From: Gemmatimonadota bacterium
GTDB taxonomy: Bacteria > Gemmatimonadota > Gemmatimonadetes > Longimicrobiales > Gaopeijiaceae
DNA: 64,000 bases
Assembly: GCA_015664885.1 (NCBI GenBank)
Contig: DQPL01000098.1
Location: 62,001 to 126,000, forward strand
Direction: 5' to 3'
Under the pieces are notes generated by a model. It made no database searches and was not told where the DNA came from. It was given only the letters and a program-made list of their open reading frames with translations. Positions within the stretch are counted from its first letter, which is position 1. Each line of letters starts with the position of its first letter. Position numbers and translations under genes: made by a program. This document shows, in pieces, positions 46,757 to 55,058 of this stretch.

Positions 46757-47419
46757 CTACGGCTTACGGCCCAAGGCGTCTCGGATGAGCCGTACGCCGG
46801 CCGCCGCCCCATCCACGTGTCCATAGACCGCGGATCCGGCGACAACCACACTGGCGCCGGCCGCCTGCAGCTCCCCGACGTTGCCGGCATCCACGCCACC
46901 ATCGACCTCCAGCTCGGCTGTGCTGCCCATCTCGTCGAGAAGCGTGCGCGCATCCCTGACCTTAGCGGTGCTCGCAGAGATGTAGGACTGCCCCCCGAAG
47001 CCCGGGTTCACGGACATCACGAGCAACAGGTCGATGTAGGGAACGACATCGGTGAGCGACGCGAGTGGCGTGGCGGGGTTGATCGCGACGCCTGCTCGAG
47101 CACCTAGCTCGCGGATCCGTTGAACGGTGCGATGCAGGTGTGTGCACGCCTCCGCGTGCACGGTCAGCCAATCCGCGCCAGCGTCCACGAAAGCCTCTAG
47201 GTAACGATCGGGTTGTTCGATCATCAAATGAACGTCGAGCGGCAGATCGGTCGCTTTTCGGGCACCCGCCGTGATAATCGGACCGATCGTGATGTTGGGC
47301 ACGAAATGGCCGTCCATGACATCGACATGGATCCAGTCGGCTCCCCCCGATTCGACCGTCTGGATTTCGTCCGCCAAGCGTGAGAAGTCACAGGAAAGGA
47401 TGGAGGGAGCAATTTTCAT
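46757..47419 (-). CDS. rpe: ribulose-phosphate 3-epimerase
   Basis: A 220-residue TIM-barrel enzyme interconverting ribulose 5-phosphate and xylulose 5-phosphate. MKIAPSILSCDFSRLADEI, WIHVDVMDGHFVPNITIGP, LPLDVHLMIEQPDRY, LLLVMSVNPGFGGQSYI and ELEVDGGVDAGNV are the family signatures with metal ligands intact. It overlaps rpiA by 4 bp. Confidence 0.96.
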   Translation of the reverse strand: MKIAPSILSCDFSRLADEIQTVESGGADWIHVDVMDGHFVPNITIGPIITAGARKATDLPLDVHLMIEQPDRYLEAFVDAGADWLTVHAEACTHLHRTVQRIRELGARAGVAINPATPLASLTDVVPYIDLLLVMSVNPGFGGQSYISASTAKVRDARTLLDEMGSTAELEVDGGVDAGNVGELQAAGASVVVAGSAVYGHVDGAAAGVRLIRDALGRKP

Positions 47420-48120
47420 GCGTGGCGCTCTCGGACCTCGATGCCGTCCTCGGAGGCCAGAATCGCGACGTCGGCTATGCCGAGGAAGAAGCCCGTCTCA
47501 ACGACGCCCGCCCTCCCCTGAAGCGCGGCGTCGAGTCCCGCCGGGTCATCGATTCCCTCCGGGAAGCGGCAGTCCAACAGGAGGTTGCCGTTGTCGCTGC
47601 GCAGCGGGAGCACGTCGTCGGACCAGCGCGTCTTGACCTCAGCGCCCAGGCCCTCCAGGAATCTGGCATGTGTCCCTGAAGCCCATTCAACCACTTCGAC
47701 CGGCAGCGGCGACAGGGTGCCGAGACGCTCTACCGCTTTGCTTCCGTCGGCGATGATCACCACGTGGTGCGACGCCTGCGCGACCATCTTCTCTCGGAGT
47801 AGCGCGCCACCCATTCCCTTGATCAGGTCGAGATCGGGCGACACTTCGTCAGCACCGTCGACCGTGAGGTCGACCTTCGCGCGGTCCGCGAGCCCGATGA
47901 GTTCGATGCCGGCCTTGCGCGCTTCGCGGCCGGTCCAAATCGACGTGGGCACCCCGACGATGTCGGAGAGCGCACCCTGGGAGAGCTTGGTGGCGAGCAG
48001 ATCGAGGAAATGAGCCACGGTGCTCCCGGTCCCCAGGCCCAGGACCATTCCACTCTCGACGTACTCGAGCGCGCGCTCGGCCGCCTGACGCTTCAGTGCT
48101 TCCGCTGGCGTGAGTTCCAT
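47416..48120 (-). CDS. rpiA: ribose-5-phosphate isomerase A
   Basis: A 234-residue RpiA. MVLGLGTGSTVAHFLDLLA, VDLTVDGADEVSPDLDLIKGMGGALLREKMVAQASHHVVIIADGSK and LPVEVVEWASG are characteristic, including the catalytic acidic residues and lysine. Start ATG 48120 gives the normal length; the longer ORF begins inside the divergent promoter region. It forms an operon with rpe, covering both ribulose 5-phosphate exits of the pentose phosphate pathway. Confidence 0.95.
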   Translation of the reverse strand: MELTPAEALKRQAAERALEYVESGMVLGLGTGSTVAHFLDLLATKLSQGALSDIVGVPTSIWTGREARKAGIELIGLADRAKVDLTVDGADEVSPDLDLIKGMGGALLREKMVAQASHHVVIIADGSKAVERLGTLSPLPVEVVEWASGTHARFLEGLGAEVKTRWSDDVLPLRSDNGNLLLDCRFPEGIDDPAGLDAALQGRAGVVETGFFLGIADVAILASEDGIEVRERHA

Positions 48121-48214
48121 CTCGCTCCTCGGAGGTCCTCCAGTCCAAGAATCCGCCGGAATGTAGGTAGCGGCGAGTGCCGTTACTAGGCGTGGACCAC
48201 GGTAGCCGCCGTGG

Positions 48215-48244
48215 TTGACACCTCCGGTAGCGCCCGCGAACATT
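48215..48244 (+). promoter_or_regulatory. predicted sigma70-type promoter of the DAHP synthase leader
   Basis: A perfect TTGACA (48215-48220) is followed after 18 bp by AACATT (48239-48244) as a weak -10. The expected start of transcription, about 7 nt on, coincides with the ATG of the leader peptide. Confidence 0.5.
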
Positions 48245-48250
48245 GCCCCC

Positions 48251-48325
48251 ATGGACATGTGCGCGCGCGGGTATCGGTATTACTGGTTTGCTCCTCGGAG
48301 GGGAGCCCGGAATCCGCGCGTGTAG
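48251..48325 (+). CDS. leader peptide of the aromatic attenuator
   Basis: A 24-codon ORF, too short for the ORF track, reads MDMCARGYRYYWFAPRRGA... and ends at TAG 48323. It holds three tyrosine codons, one tryptophan and one phenylalanine within six codons (48272-48289), a density not expected by chance and typical of attenuator leader peptides. No Shine-Dalgarno is visible; the ATG falls at the predicted transcription start, so translation may be leaderless. The second ATG at 48257 is an alternative start. It lies ahead of a terminator and the DAHP synthase gene. Confidence 0.8.
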   Translation: MDMCARGYRYYWFAPRRGARNPRV

Positions 48326-48353
48326 CGACTGAGGCGACACGTAAGGCGACCGA

Positions 48354-48384
48354 GGCTCCCGACATCCGTCGGGGGCCTTTTTTT
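48354..48384 (+). terminator. attenuator terminator of the DAHP synthase operon
   Basis: GGCTCCCGAC pairs with GTCGGGGGCC (10 bp, one G-U) around an ATCC loop and is followed directly by seven T. It lies 20 bp before the start codon of the gene it would silence, so it is an attenuator. Its left arm GGCTCCC can instead pair with GGGAGCC at 48301-48307, and that segment can pair with GCTCCTC at 48290-48296: the classical 1:2, 2:3, 3:4 arrangement. Confidence 0.85.
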
Positions 48385-48404
48385 GTCTGAGAGGACGAAC
48401 AGAA

Positions 48405-49430
48405 ATGATTATCGTGACCAAGAAGGGTGTGACTCAGGACCAGCTCGATCACATCCGGGAGCGCATCGAGTCGCTCGGACTACGCACGCACATGTCCCGG
48501 GGAGAGAGTCGAACCGTCATCGGGTGCCTCGGCGACGAGTCCCTGCTCGAGCACGTACCGCTGCTCTCGATTCCCGGCGTCGAGGCGGTACACCAGGTGC
48601 TCAAGCCCTACAAGCTCGCGTCCAGGGAGTTCTCGCCGGAGCCCACCGAGGTACCGCTCGGCGACACCGCGATAGGTGGAAACGAGCTCGTGGTCATCGC
48701 CGGACCGTGTTCCGTGGAACCCGGTGACATGCTGTCCTCCACCGCTCGCCACATCCGCGCCGCGGGCGCGCGCGCGCTGCGCGGCGGTGCGTTCAAGCCC
48801 CGCTCCTCTCCCTATTCCTTCCAGGGCATGGCCGAGGACGGCCTCAAGATGCTTGCCGACGTGCGCAGCGAGACGGGACTGCCGATCGTCACGGAAGTGA
48901 TGGACACGCGTCAGGTCGACCTGGTCGCCTCGTACGCGGACGTGCTTCAGATCGGAGCGCGCAACATGCAGAATTTCTCGTTGTTGACCGAAGTGGGTCG
49001 ACTCCGGCGCCCCGTGCTGCTGAAGCGTGGCATGTCGGCCACGTTGAAGGACCTGCTGCTTGCAGCGGAATACATCATGAGCCAGGGCAACTCAGACGTC
49101 ATCCTGTGCGAGCGTGGCATCCGCACGTTCACCACCGAGACGCGCAATACGTTCGACCTGGCCGCCATTCCGGTCCTCAAGCGCGAGACGCACCTCCCGG
49201 TCATTGCCGACCCGTCACACGCGGGTGGCCGACGCCACCTGGTCGCCCCGCTGTCCTATGCGGCCATCGCTGCCGGCGCCGACGGCCTGATCGTCGAGGT
49301 GCACCCTGATCCGGAGACCGCCACTTCCGACGGGGACCAATCGCTCGATTTCGCGGAATTCGACGCCTTCATGGACGGCTTACGTCCGTTCGTTGTTGCC
49401 GTGAAACGAGGGCTGGCCGCGCGCGCTTGA
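48405..49430 (+). CDS. aroF: 3-deoxy-7-phosphoheptulonate (DAHP) synthase with N-terminal regulatory domain
   Basis: A 341-residue type I-beta DAHP synthase, condensing PEP and erythrose 4-phosphate at the entry to aromatic synthesis. Residues ~1-70 ([25 protein letters not shown]...VIGCLGDE) form the ferredoxin-like domain which in Thermotoga mediates Tyr/Phe feedback. The barrel contains [45 protein letters not shown] and [14 protein letters not shown] with metal and substrate ligands. GAGGA lies 9 nt ahead of the start. Expression is probably controlled by the attenuator upstream. The symbol aroF is by function, not proven orthology. Confidence 0.95.
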   Translation: MIIVTKKGVTQDQLDHIRERIESLGLRTHMSRGESRTVIGCLGDESLLEHVPLLSIPGVEAVHQVLKPYKLASREFSPEPTEVPLGDTAIGGNELVVIAGPCSVEPGDMLSSTARHIRAAGARALRGGAFKPRSSPYSFQGMAEDGLKMLADVRSETGLPIVTEVMDTRQVDLVASYADVLQIGARNMQNFSLLTEVGRLRRPVLLKRGMSATLKDLLLAAEYIMSQGNSDVILCERGIRTFTTETRNTFDLAAIPVLKRETHLPVIADPSHAGGRRHLVAPLSYAAIAAGADGLIVEVHPDPETATSDGDQSLDFAEFDAFMDGLRPFVVAVKRGLAARA

Positions 49431-49449
49431 AGCGCCGTCGGGCCTGTAG

Positions 49450-51705
49450 CTACCCGGCCAGATTCAGCAGCCGCGTGAACTTGATCACGAAGGATCGCTC
49501 GAGCGGGCCCCTGGGGATTCCGGTCTCGAGAATCGATCCGGTGTGGCGCAGGTCGTTGTAGACGAGAAAGAGCCCTGTGCCAGCCGTATTGAGCCAGCCG
49601 AAGCGGATATTGCCGGAGAAAGAATCCGATTGATCGCTGTACTGGAGTAGCGACTGCAGGTAGATACTCGGTGTGAAGCTGTAGGCCGCTTTGAAGCTGA
49701 TCAGTGATGTCTGAAAGTCGCCCTGGTCTAGATTCACGTCGAACCAGTTGACGCGCAGGCTCGCCACGAAGGTGTCGCTCACTCTCGCGTTCACCGCCGT
49801 CCCGGTTCCGTACCGCGTACCGTTGTAAAAGCCACCGATATCGATGTTGCCTTCCACCGAAAGAGGTGCGCTCAGGTCCGTGTTGAAGCGGAAGCCCCAG
49901 TCCGGGTTGTCGTATGTGCCGGCTGGGATGAAGATGCCGTCCGAGATCTCGAAGGGCTCGCGCAGGCCCTCTCGACGAAAGTTGACACCAGGCAGCTGAA
50001 AGAAGGCCCCGTTGGCGAACTCGAAGTGGGAGTCCAAATGCCAATGGCGGGTCTCGCTGAAGCCATCCAGCGATAGGTGCTCCCGGTAGGAGAAGTGTGG
50101 CCGCAGCTCCTTGAACCAATCGATCCCGTCGACGCGGATGTGGCGCAACCCGTACACGCTCCGGAACTGATGAGCGCCCCGTGGCGAGAAACCGACCTCC
50201 GGATTGAATCCCTCCCCGACACGTCGATATTGGGCTCTGAAGTCCCAGTCGCGCGAGGTCCACTGACCAGACAGCTCCAGGGACGTCTGATCATTCTCGG
50301 TGCCGGGGGTGCTGCTCGCGGCGACGTAGCCGTCCAACGTGAGAGCTTCCCCGATACCGAGCCGTCCATCGAGCGCCCCTGTGTAGTTGTAGTCGTCCGT
50401 GTCGTCGGTGTTATAGCGGCTCACGAAGGCTGCGCCGATTCGGGTTCGATTGGGCAGCTCCTTCATCACCCGGACGACGCCGAAGTTGTTTGCTGGGGCG
50501 ACGCTGTCGACCGACTCGGTCTGGATGTCGAGAAAACCCACCGTGAGGCCGGCGATGCGGCCGGTAATACGGCCCCCACCCAGGATCGGCACCGCCTGAC
50601 CATCTGCGATCCCGATGCGCCGGCTGAAGAAGATCTCGTTGTTCTGTGCGGACCCGACAGCAAACGTGCCGGCGTTCTCCAGGAAGAACGGCCTCTTTTC
50701 GGGGAAAAATAGGCTGAATCGCGTCAGATTGAGCTGCTGCTCGTCCACCTCGACTTGGGCGAAGTCGGTGTTGTAGGTGAGGTCGAGCGTCAGACTCGCA
50801 GCAGATACGAGCTTGAGGTCGAACCCGACGTCACCGTTGTTGTCGTCTTCCGGACTCGAGTTGGCCGCGTAGACCCGGCGCCCAGAACCGAGCAGGTACG
50901 GGGTGAAGGTGCCCGTTCTACGGGCGGGAGCGTCGAATCCCTCGAGCACGCCGGCGCTCGACAAGCGAAAGACATTGAACTGCCGGGCCACCGGAGACCA
51001 AAACGACTCTTCGTTGTTGCGTCGGATCCGGCGCGTCACGTTGAAGCCCCAGCGCTGGGCCCCGCCGGAGCCATAGCGTAGTGTGGAAAACGGGATGCGA
51101 AACTCGGCGTACCATCCCTCGCCATCCCGGGTCGTCGCCACCTGCCAGCTACCGTCCCAATTCACGTTGAAGCCCCCTCCCGACCCGCTGCTTTGCCGTC
51201 TCCCCCCACCGCCCCCACTGCCGCCGCTACCTCTCCCCCCGCCCTGCCCTTCACGCGTGATCTGCCCATCGTACTCGATGCCCGCGGGCGTGGTCGCAAA
51301 CAGGAAGCCGTTTTGTCGGTCGAGATACGTGTCGAAGACGAGCAGCAACGCATCCGCGTCCTGAGGATTCGCGTCTCGGCGGGCTTCCCCGTACACGATG
51401 CCGTCAGCATCCCGGTCGAACAGCCAAGCTCCGACGTAGACGGCCTCGTCGTCGTAGAGTATGCGCACCTCGGTGCGCTCGCTGACAGGCTCGCCCTCCA
51501 TCGGGTCGCGCTGCACGAAGTCCCCGAGGGAACTCCCTGCCATCCACGAAGCGTCGTCCAAGATGCCGTCGATCGTCGGTGCTTCCTCCACACGGGTGGC
51601 GGTGGCGACAGGTGCGTCCTGGGCGAGCACTCGAGCGGGCGCAAAGACTGCGGGCCCGAGCGTGAACAGCAGGAAAGCGCGGGCCACGGCGGGTGTCGGC
51701 TTCAT
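49450..51705 (-). CDS. DUF5916 outer-membrane protein with CBM9-like domain (copy 2)
   Basis: A 751-residue relative of the protein at 37.5-39.7 kb: signal peptide, CBM9-like domain (APTIDGILDDASWMAGSSLGDFVQRDPMEGEPVSERTEVRILYDDEAVYVGAWLFD) and DUF5916 barrel (NTDFAQVEVDEQQLNLTRFSLFFPEKRPFFLENAGTF). A glycine/serine tract (GGGRGSGGSGGGGGRRQSSG, ~residues 155-175) interrupts the first domain where copy 1 has a shorter loop; it looks like an expanded flexible linker. Divergence from copy 1 is substantial, so the duplication is old. Function unknown. Confidence 0.85.
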   Translation of the reverse strand: MKPTPAVARAFLLFTLGPAVFAPARVLAQDAPVATATRVEEAPTIDGILDDASWMAGSSLGDFVQRDPMEGEPVSERTEVRILYDDEAVYVGAWLFDRDADGIVYGEARRDANPQDADALLLVFDTYLDRQNGFLFATTPAGIEYDGQITREGQGGGRGSGGSGGGGGRRQSSGSGGGFNVNWDGSWQVATTRDGEGWYAEFRIPFSTLRYGSGGAQRWGFNVTRRIRRNNEESFWSPVARQFNVFRLSSAGVLEGFDAPARRTGTFTPYLLGSGRRVYAANSSPEDDNNGDVGFDLKLVSAASLTLDLTYNTDFAQVEVDEQQLNLTRFSLFFPEKRPFFLENAGTFAVGSAQNNEIFFSRRIGIADGQAVPILGGGRITGRIAGLTVGFLDIQTESVDSVAPANNFGVVRVMKELPNRTRIGAAFVSRYNTDDTDDYNYTGALDGRLGIGEALTLDGYVAASSTPGTENDQTSLELSGQWTSRDWDFRAQYRRVGEGFNPEVGFSPRGAHQFRSVYGLRHIRVDGIDWFKELRPHFSYREHLSLDGFSETRHWHLDSHFEFANGAFFQLPGVNFRREGLREPFEISDGIFIPAGTYDNPDWGFRFNTDLSAPLSVEGNIDIGGFYNGTRYGTGTAVNARVSDTFVASLRVNWFDVNLDQGDFQTSLISFKAAYSFTPSIYLQSLLQYSDQSDSFSGNIRFGWLNTAGTGLFLVYNDLRHTGSILETGIPRGPLERSFVIKFTRLLNLAG

Positions 51706-51719
51706 GTATTCGGGAAGGA

Positions 51720-53132
51720 TCAGGGATTCTCGAGTTCGGCGAGGCGAGTGGCCACTTCCTGGAGCTGATCGCGCACGGCGCGCAGTGACGTGCCCCCGTC
51801 GGAGTCACGCGCGTCCGCGGACCGAAACCAATCGAAGACCTCGGCCACGTCCTGCTCGAACGCTTCGTGCTCCGCTTTCATGGCATCCAGCGGCAACTCA
51901 GAGAGAGAGACACCGGAGTCCTCTGATGTGCGGACGAGACGTCCCACCACCTCGTGGGTCGTGCGAAACGGTACACCCCGACGCACCAGGTAGTCCGCCA
52001 GATCCGTGGCCAGGAGTTGCGCATTCATCACCTCGAGCATGCGCTCCGGAACGAAGGTGGCAGTCTCCACGGCGCCTGCGACGGGCGGCAGCGTCAGGTC
52101 CAAGGTGTCCACGGTGTCGAAGAGCGCCTCCTTGTCTTCCTGTAGATCCCGGTTGTACCCGGTCGGAAGCCCCTTCAGCAGCGTAATCATCGTCGTCAAG
52201 TTGCCGGCGAGGCGGCCCGACTTCCCCCGCGCGAGCTCGGCGACGTCGGGATTCCGCTTCTGGGGCATCAGGCTCGAGCCCGTGCTATAGCCGTCCGACA
52301 ACCGAAGAAAGCCGAACTCCACGCTCGAAAAGAGCACCAGATCCTCCGAGAGCCGCGAAAGGTGGACTCCGATCATCGCGCCGGCGTATACCAAGTCACA
52401 CACCCAGTCCCGATCGGCGACCGCATCGATGGAGTTCTCGCTCAGGCGCTCGAAGCCGAGCTCCTTTCGCAGCGCATCGCGGTCCACAGGAAATGGGCAC
52501 CCGGCAATGGCACCCGAGCCCAGGGGCAAAACGGACGCGGCGTCACCGGCGCGGCGCACTCTCTCGATGTCGCGCAGAAACGCGAACACGTGCGCGAGGG
52601 CCCAATGTGCGGCGCGGATCGGTTGTGCTTGCTGGAGGTGCGTGTAACCGGGCATCACCGCGTCGATACCGCTCGCCGCGAGGTCGCGAAGTGCACGGCA
52701 CAGTGCTCTCAAGTGGACCTCGATGCGCTTGGCGGAGGTCATGCCGTACGCCCTGACTCCCGTGGACGACTGGTCGTTCCGGGAGCGCCCGGTGTGCAGC
52801 TTGCCGGCGACATCACCGGCAGCTTCTCCGAGCATGCGCTCGATGACCGAGTGGATGTCCTCTTCCGGCGCGTCTCCCAGGCCGTCTTCATCGATCCGGG
52901 CTTCCACTACATCCAGACCGGACAGGATGGCCTCGACTTCCGCCTCCGTCAGGACTTGGGCCCCACCCAGCGCACGCGCCCATGCCCTGCTGCCGCGGAT
53001 GTCCTCACGCCACAGGCGTTGGTCGATATGCAAGCTGAGGTTGAGCGGGACCATCTCGGGGGCCATCTTGCCCTCGAAACGCCCCCCCCACAGCGCAGCG
53101 GGGACAGGTGCCGCGGGGTCTGTGTCGCTCAG
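51720..53132 (-). CDS. argH: argininosuccinate lyase (probable CTG start)
   Basis: A 470-residue lyase splitting argininosuccinate to arginine and fumarate. ALWGGRFEGKM near the start, LHTGRSRNDQ, MPGYTHLQQAQP and the catalytic-serine loop GSSLMPQKRNPDVAELARGKSGR are diagnostic. The family N-terminus lies just upstream of ALWGGRF, yet no ATG, GTG or TTG occurs there; CTG at 53132 overlaps the argG stop as CTGA with a GAGG run ~10 nt ahead, so CTG initiation is likely. The longer ORF in the track runs through argG in another frame. Confidence 0.92.
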   Translation of the reverse strand: MSDTDPAAPVPAALWGGRFEGKMAPEMVPLNLSLHIDQRLWREDIRGSRAWARALGGAQVLTEAEVEAILSGLDVVEARIDEDGLGDAPEEDIHSVIERMLGEAAGDVAGKLHTGRSRNDQSSTGVRAYGMTSAKRIEVHLRALCRALRDLAASGIDAVMPGYTHLQQAQPIRAAHWALAHVFAFLRDIERVRRAGDAASVLPLGSGAIAGCPFPVDRDALRKELGFERLSENSIDAVADRDWVCDLVYAGAMIGVHLSRLSEDLVLFSSVEFGFLRLSDGYSTGSSLMPQKRNPDVAELARGKSGRLAGNLTTMITLLKGLPTGYNRDLQEDKEALFDTVDTLDLTLPPVAGAVETATFVPERMLEVMNAQLLATDLADYLVRRGVPFRTTHEVVGRLVRTSEDSGVSLSELPLDAMKAEHEAFEQDVAEVFDWFRSADARDSDGGTSLRAVRDQLQEVATRLAELENP

Positions 53133-54385
53133 AGCGCCCCGGCCTCGACGACCTGTTCGGTCAGCTTGGAGACGGCCTGTTGGCTGGTCGGGTCCTTGCC
53201 GGCCATGGCTGCCGCAGCACGAATGGGCAGGCCGAAGAGACGGATGAAGCCGTCCGCATCCGCGTGATCGTAGGTGGCGGCACGGCCGAAGCTCGCGAGG
53301 TCCTCGCGGTACAGCGACACCGGGCTCTGCCGGGACGCTACGGAGCAGCAGCCCTTGAAGAGCTTGAGCCTGACCGAGCCGGTCACGTTCTTCGACAGAA
53401 CGTCGGACATGGCCTGCATCGCTTCGCGCTCCGGGGTCCACCAGCGGCCTTCGTAGATCATGTCGGCCCACCGCTGAGCGATTTCGTCCTTGAGGCCTTC
53501 GGCACGACGGTCGATGGTGATCGACTCGAGGTCCTTGATCGCCGCATAGAGCAGCGTGCCGCCCGGTGTCTCGTACACGCCGCGAGACTTCATGCCGACG
53601 AGACGGTTCTCGACCAGGTCTGCGCGCCCGACACCGTGCCGCGCCCCGACCTCGTTGAGAGTCTCGAGCAGCTGGACCGCGCCCATGGCCTCACCGTTCA
53701 CCGATACCGGCACGCCGCCCTCGAAGGCGATCTCCACGTACTCTGCTTTGTCGGGCGCAAGCTCAGGTGCCAGAGTCCACAGAAACATCGACTCTTCCGG
53801 CTCGAATGCCGGGTCCTCGAGGGGCCCACCTTCGTGGGAAATGTGCCAAAGGTTCTCGTCTCTCGAGAATAGCTTGGTCTCGTCCACGCCTTCGAGCGGG
53901 ATGTTGCGCTCATGCGCATACGCGAGTGCGTCCTCGCGGGACTCCAGATCCCACTCCCGCCACGGCGCGATGATCTTCAGATCAGGCGCGAGCGCCGCGT
54001 AACTGAGCTCGAAGCGCACCTGGTCGTTTCCCTTGCCGGTGCACCCGTGCGAAACGGCATCCGCACCGACCAACCTGGCGATTTCGACCTGACGTTGTCC
54101 GAGAATCGGACGCGCCATCGCAGTACCCAGCAAGTACTTACGGCCGTAGACGGCACCTATCTTGAGCGTGGGCCAGGCGAAGTCCTCTACGAACGGTTGG
54201 CGTAGGTCCTCGCCGTAGAAGCTGCTCGCGCCGGTCGCAAGGGCCTTGGCCTCGAGGCCATCCAGGCCACCCTGCTGGCCGACGTCGCCCGCCATACAAA
54301 TGACTTCGGCCCCGTAGTTCTCCGTGAGCCATGGCACGATGACGGAGGTATCGAGCCCGCCGGAATATCCGAGAACCACCTTCAT
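53129..54385 (-). CDS. argG: argininosuccinate synthase
   Basis: A 418-residue ATP-dependent ligase joining citrulline and aspartate. VVLGYSGGLDTSVIVPWL (P-loop of the N-type ATP pyrophosphatases), HGCTGKGNDQVRFELSY and DLVENRLVGMKSRGVYETPGGTLLY are family signatures. It heads an argG-argH operon downstream of an ARG-box promoter and a structured leader. SD AGAGGA is 7 nt before the start. Confidence 0.96.
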   Translation of the reverse strand: MKVVLGYSGGLDTSVIVPWLTENYGAEVICMAGDVGQQGGLDGLEAKALATGASSFYGEDLRQPFVEDFAWPTLKIGAVYGRKYLLGTAMARPILGQRQVEIARLVGADAVSHGCTGKGNDQVRFELSYAALAPDLKIIAPWREWDLESREDALAYAHERNIPLEGVDETKLFSRDENLWHISHEGGPLEDPAFEPEESMFLWTLAPELAPDKAEYVEIAFEGGVPVSVNGEAMGAVQLLETLNEVGARHGVGRADLVENRLVGMKSRGVYETPGGTLLYAAIKDLESITIDRRAEGLKDEIAQRWADMIYEGRWWTPEREAMQAMSDVLSKNVTGSVRLKLFKGCCSVASRQSPVSLYREDLASFGRAATYDHADADGFIRLFGLPIRAAAAMAGKDPTSQQAVSKLTEQVVEAGAL

Positions 54386-54420
54386 GATGATTTCCTCTAG
54401 CCGCGCTCAGCAGCGCGAGT

Positions 54421-54512
54421 AAAAAACCAGGGCCGGGGGTCGGAAGACCAACGCTTCCCGCCGAAGCTCTGGGGGGCACCTGCCCCTAACTGCCGCCCCC
54501 GGTCCCCTTTTT
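54421..54512 (-). promoter_or_regulatory. structured 5' leader of argGH
   Basis: In the mRNA sense, CCGGGGG (54502..54496) pairs with CCCCCGG (54439..54433), enclosing small hairpins such as GGGGCA/TGCCCC and GCTTC/GAAGC; the outside is flanked by A5 on one side and T6 (54426..54421) on the other. A multibranch leader of ~90 nt ending in a U-run could be an attenuator or ligand-binding RNA, but I cannot match it to a known riboswitch, and the U-run is 6 nt away from the stem. Confidence 0.35.
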
Positions 54513-54547
54513 CAGTTCAAGCTTGCATGGCCGACATTGTCGGTCAG

Positions 54548-54565
54548 GAAGAATAAATATTCACC
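54548..54565 (-). promoter_or_regulatory. ARG box (ArgR operator) upstream of argG
   Basis: On the minus strand TGAATATTTATTCT matches the ArgR consensus TGAATwwwwATTCA with one mismatch. It overlaps the -10 region of the predicted argG promoter, the classical position for repression, and argR itself is the next gene upstream. A poorer half-site (TGCAT) lies about one box length away. Confidence 0.7.
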
Positions 54566-54583
54566 TTGTGTGCATTATGTCAA
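54554..54583 (-). promoter_or_regulatory. predicted argG promoter
   Basis: TTGACA (54583..54578) and, 18 bp on, TATTTA (54559..54554) form a sigma70-like pair. The -10 lies inside the ARG box, so ArgR with arginine should block it. Confidence 0.55.
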
Positions 54584-54602
54584 GCAGAACGGCGGGCTGA
54601 TG

Positions 54603-55058
54603 TCAGTGTAGAGGACGTGCCATCTGCTCGAGCCGTGCCTGAACCGCCGGGAGGAACTCGGGTTTGCGCAGAATGATGAGGATGGTGTCGTCCCCGGCGA
54701 GCGTGCCCAGGACCTCGTGCCACTCTTCCCAGTCGATGCCGGCCGCAACGGTTTGAGCGCCACCCTTCATGGTCTGCACCACCAGGAGGTGATCGACTCC
54801 CTCGGCGGATTGGAAAAGCGCTGGAAGCAGAGATTCCAATGACGGCGTGCTGTCCCACTCCTCAGGCACCGAATAGTGGGGCGCACCGTCCGCACCGGGC
54901 ACTTTCACGAGGCGCAATTCGCGCATGTCGCGGGAAAGCGTAGCCTGGGTCACGTCGGTGCCCTGCTTCTGCAGAAGCTCACGCAGCGATTCCTGGCTGG
55001 TGACGCGATGGTTCTTGAGAACCTCGAGGATTTGCGCGTGACGGTCGTGCTTGCTCAC
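54603..55058 (-). CDS. argR: arginine repressor
   Basis: A 151-residue ArgR. The N-terminal winged helix has SQESLRELLQKQGTDVTQATLSRDMRELRLVKV, with the SR recognition residues; the C-terminal core GTLAGDDTILIILRKPE is the arginine-binding and hexamerisation part. It lies directly upstream of argG with an ARG box between, and is coupled to trxC by a 4-bp overlap. Confidence 0.95.
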   Translation of the reverse strand: MSKHDRHAQILEVLKNHRVTSQESLRELLQKQGTDVTQATLSRDMRELRLVKVPGADGAPHYSVPEEWDSTPSLESLLPALFQSAEGVDHLLVVQTMKGGAQTVAAGIDWEEWHEVLGTLAGDDTILIILRKPEFLPAVQARLEQMARPLH

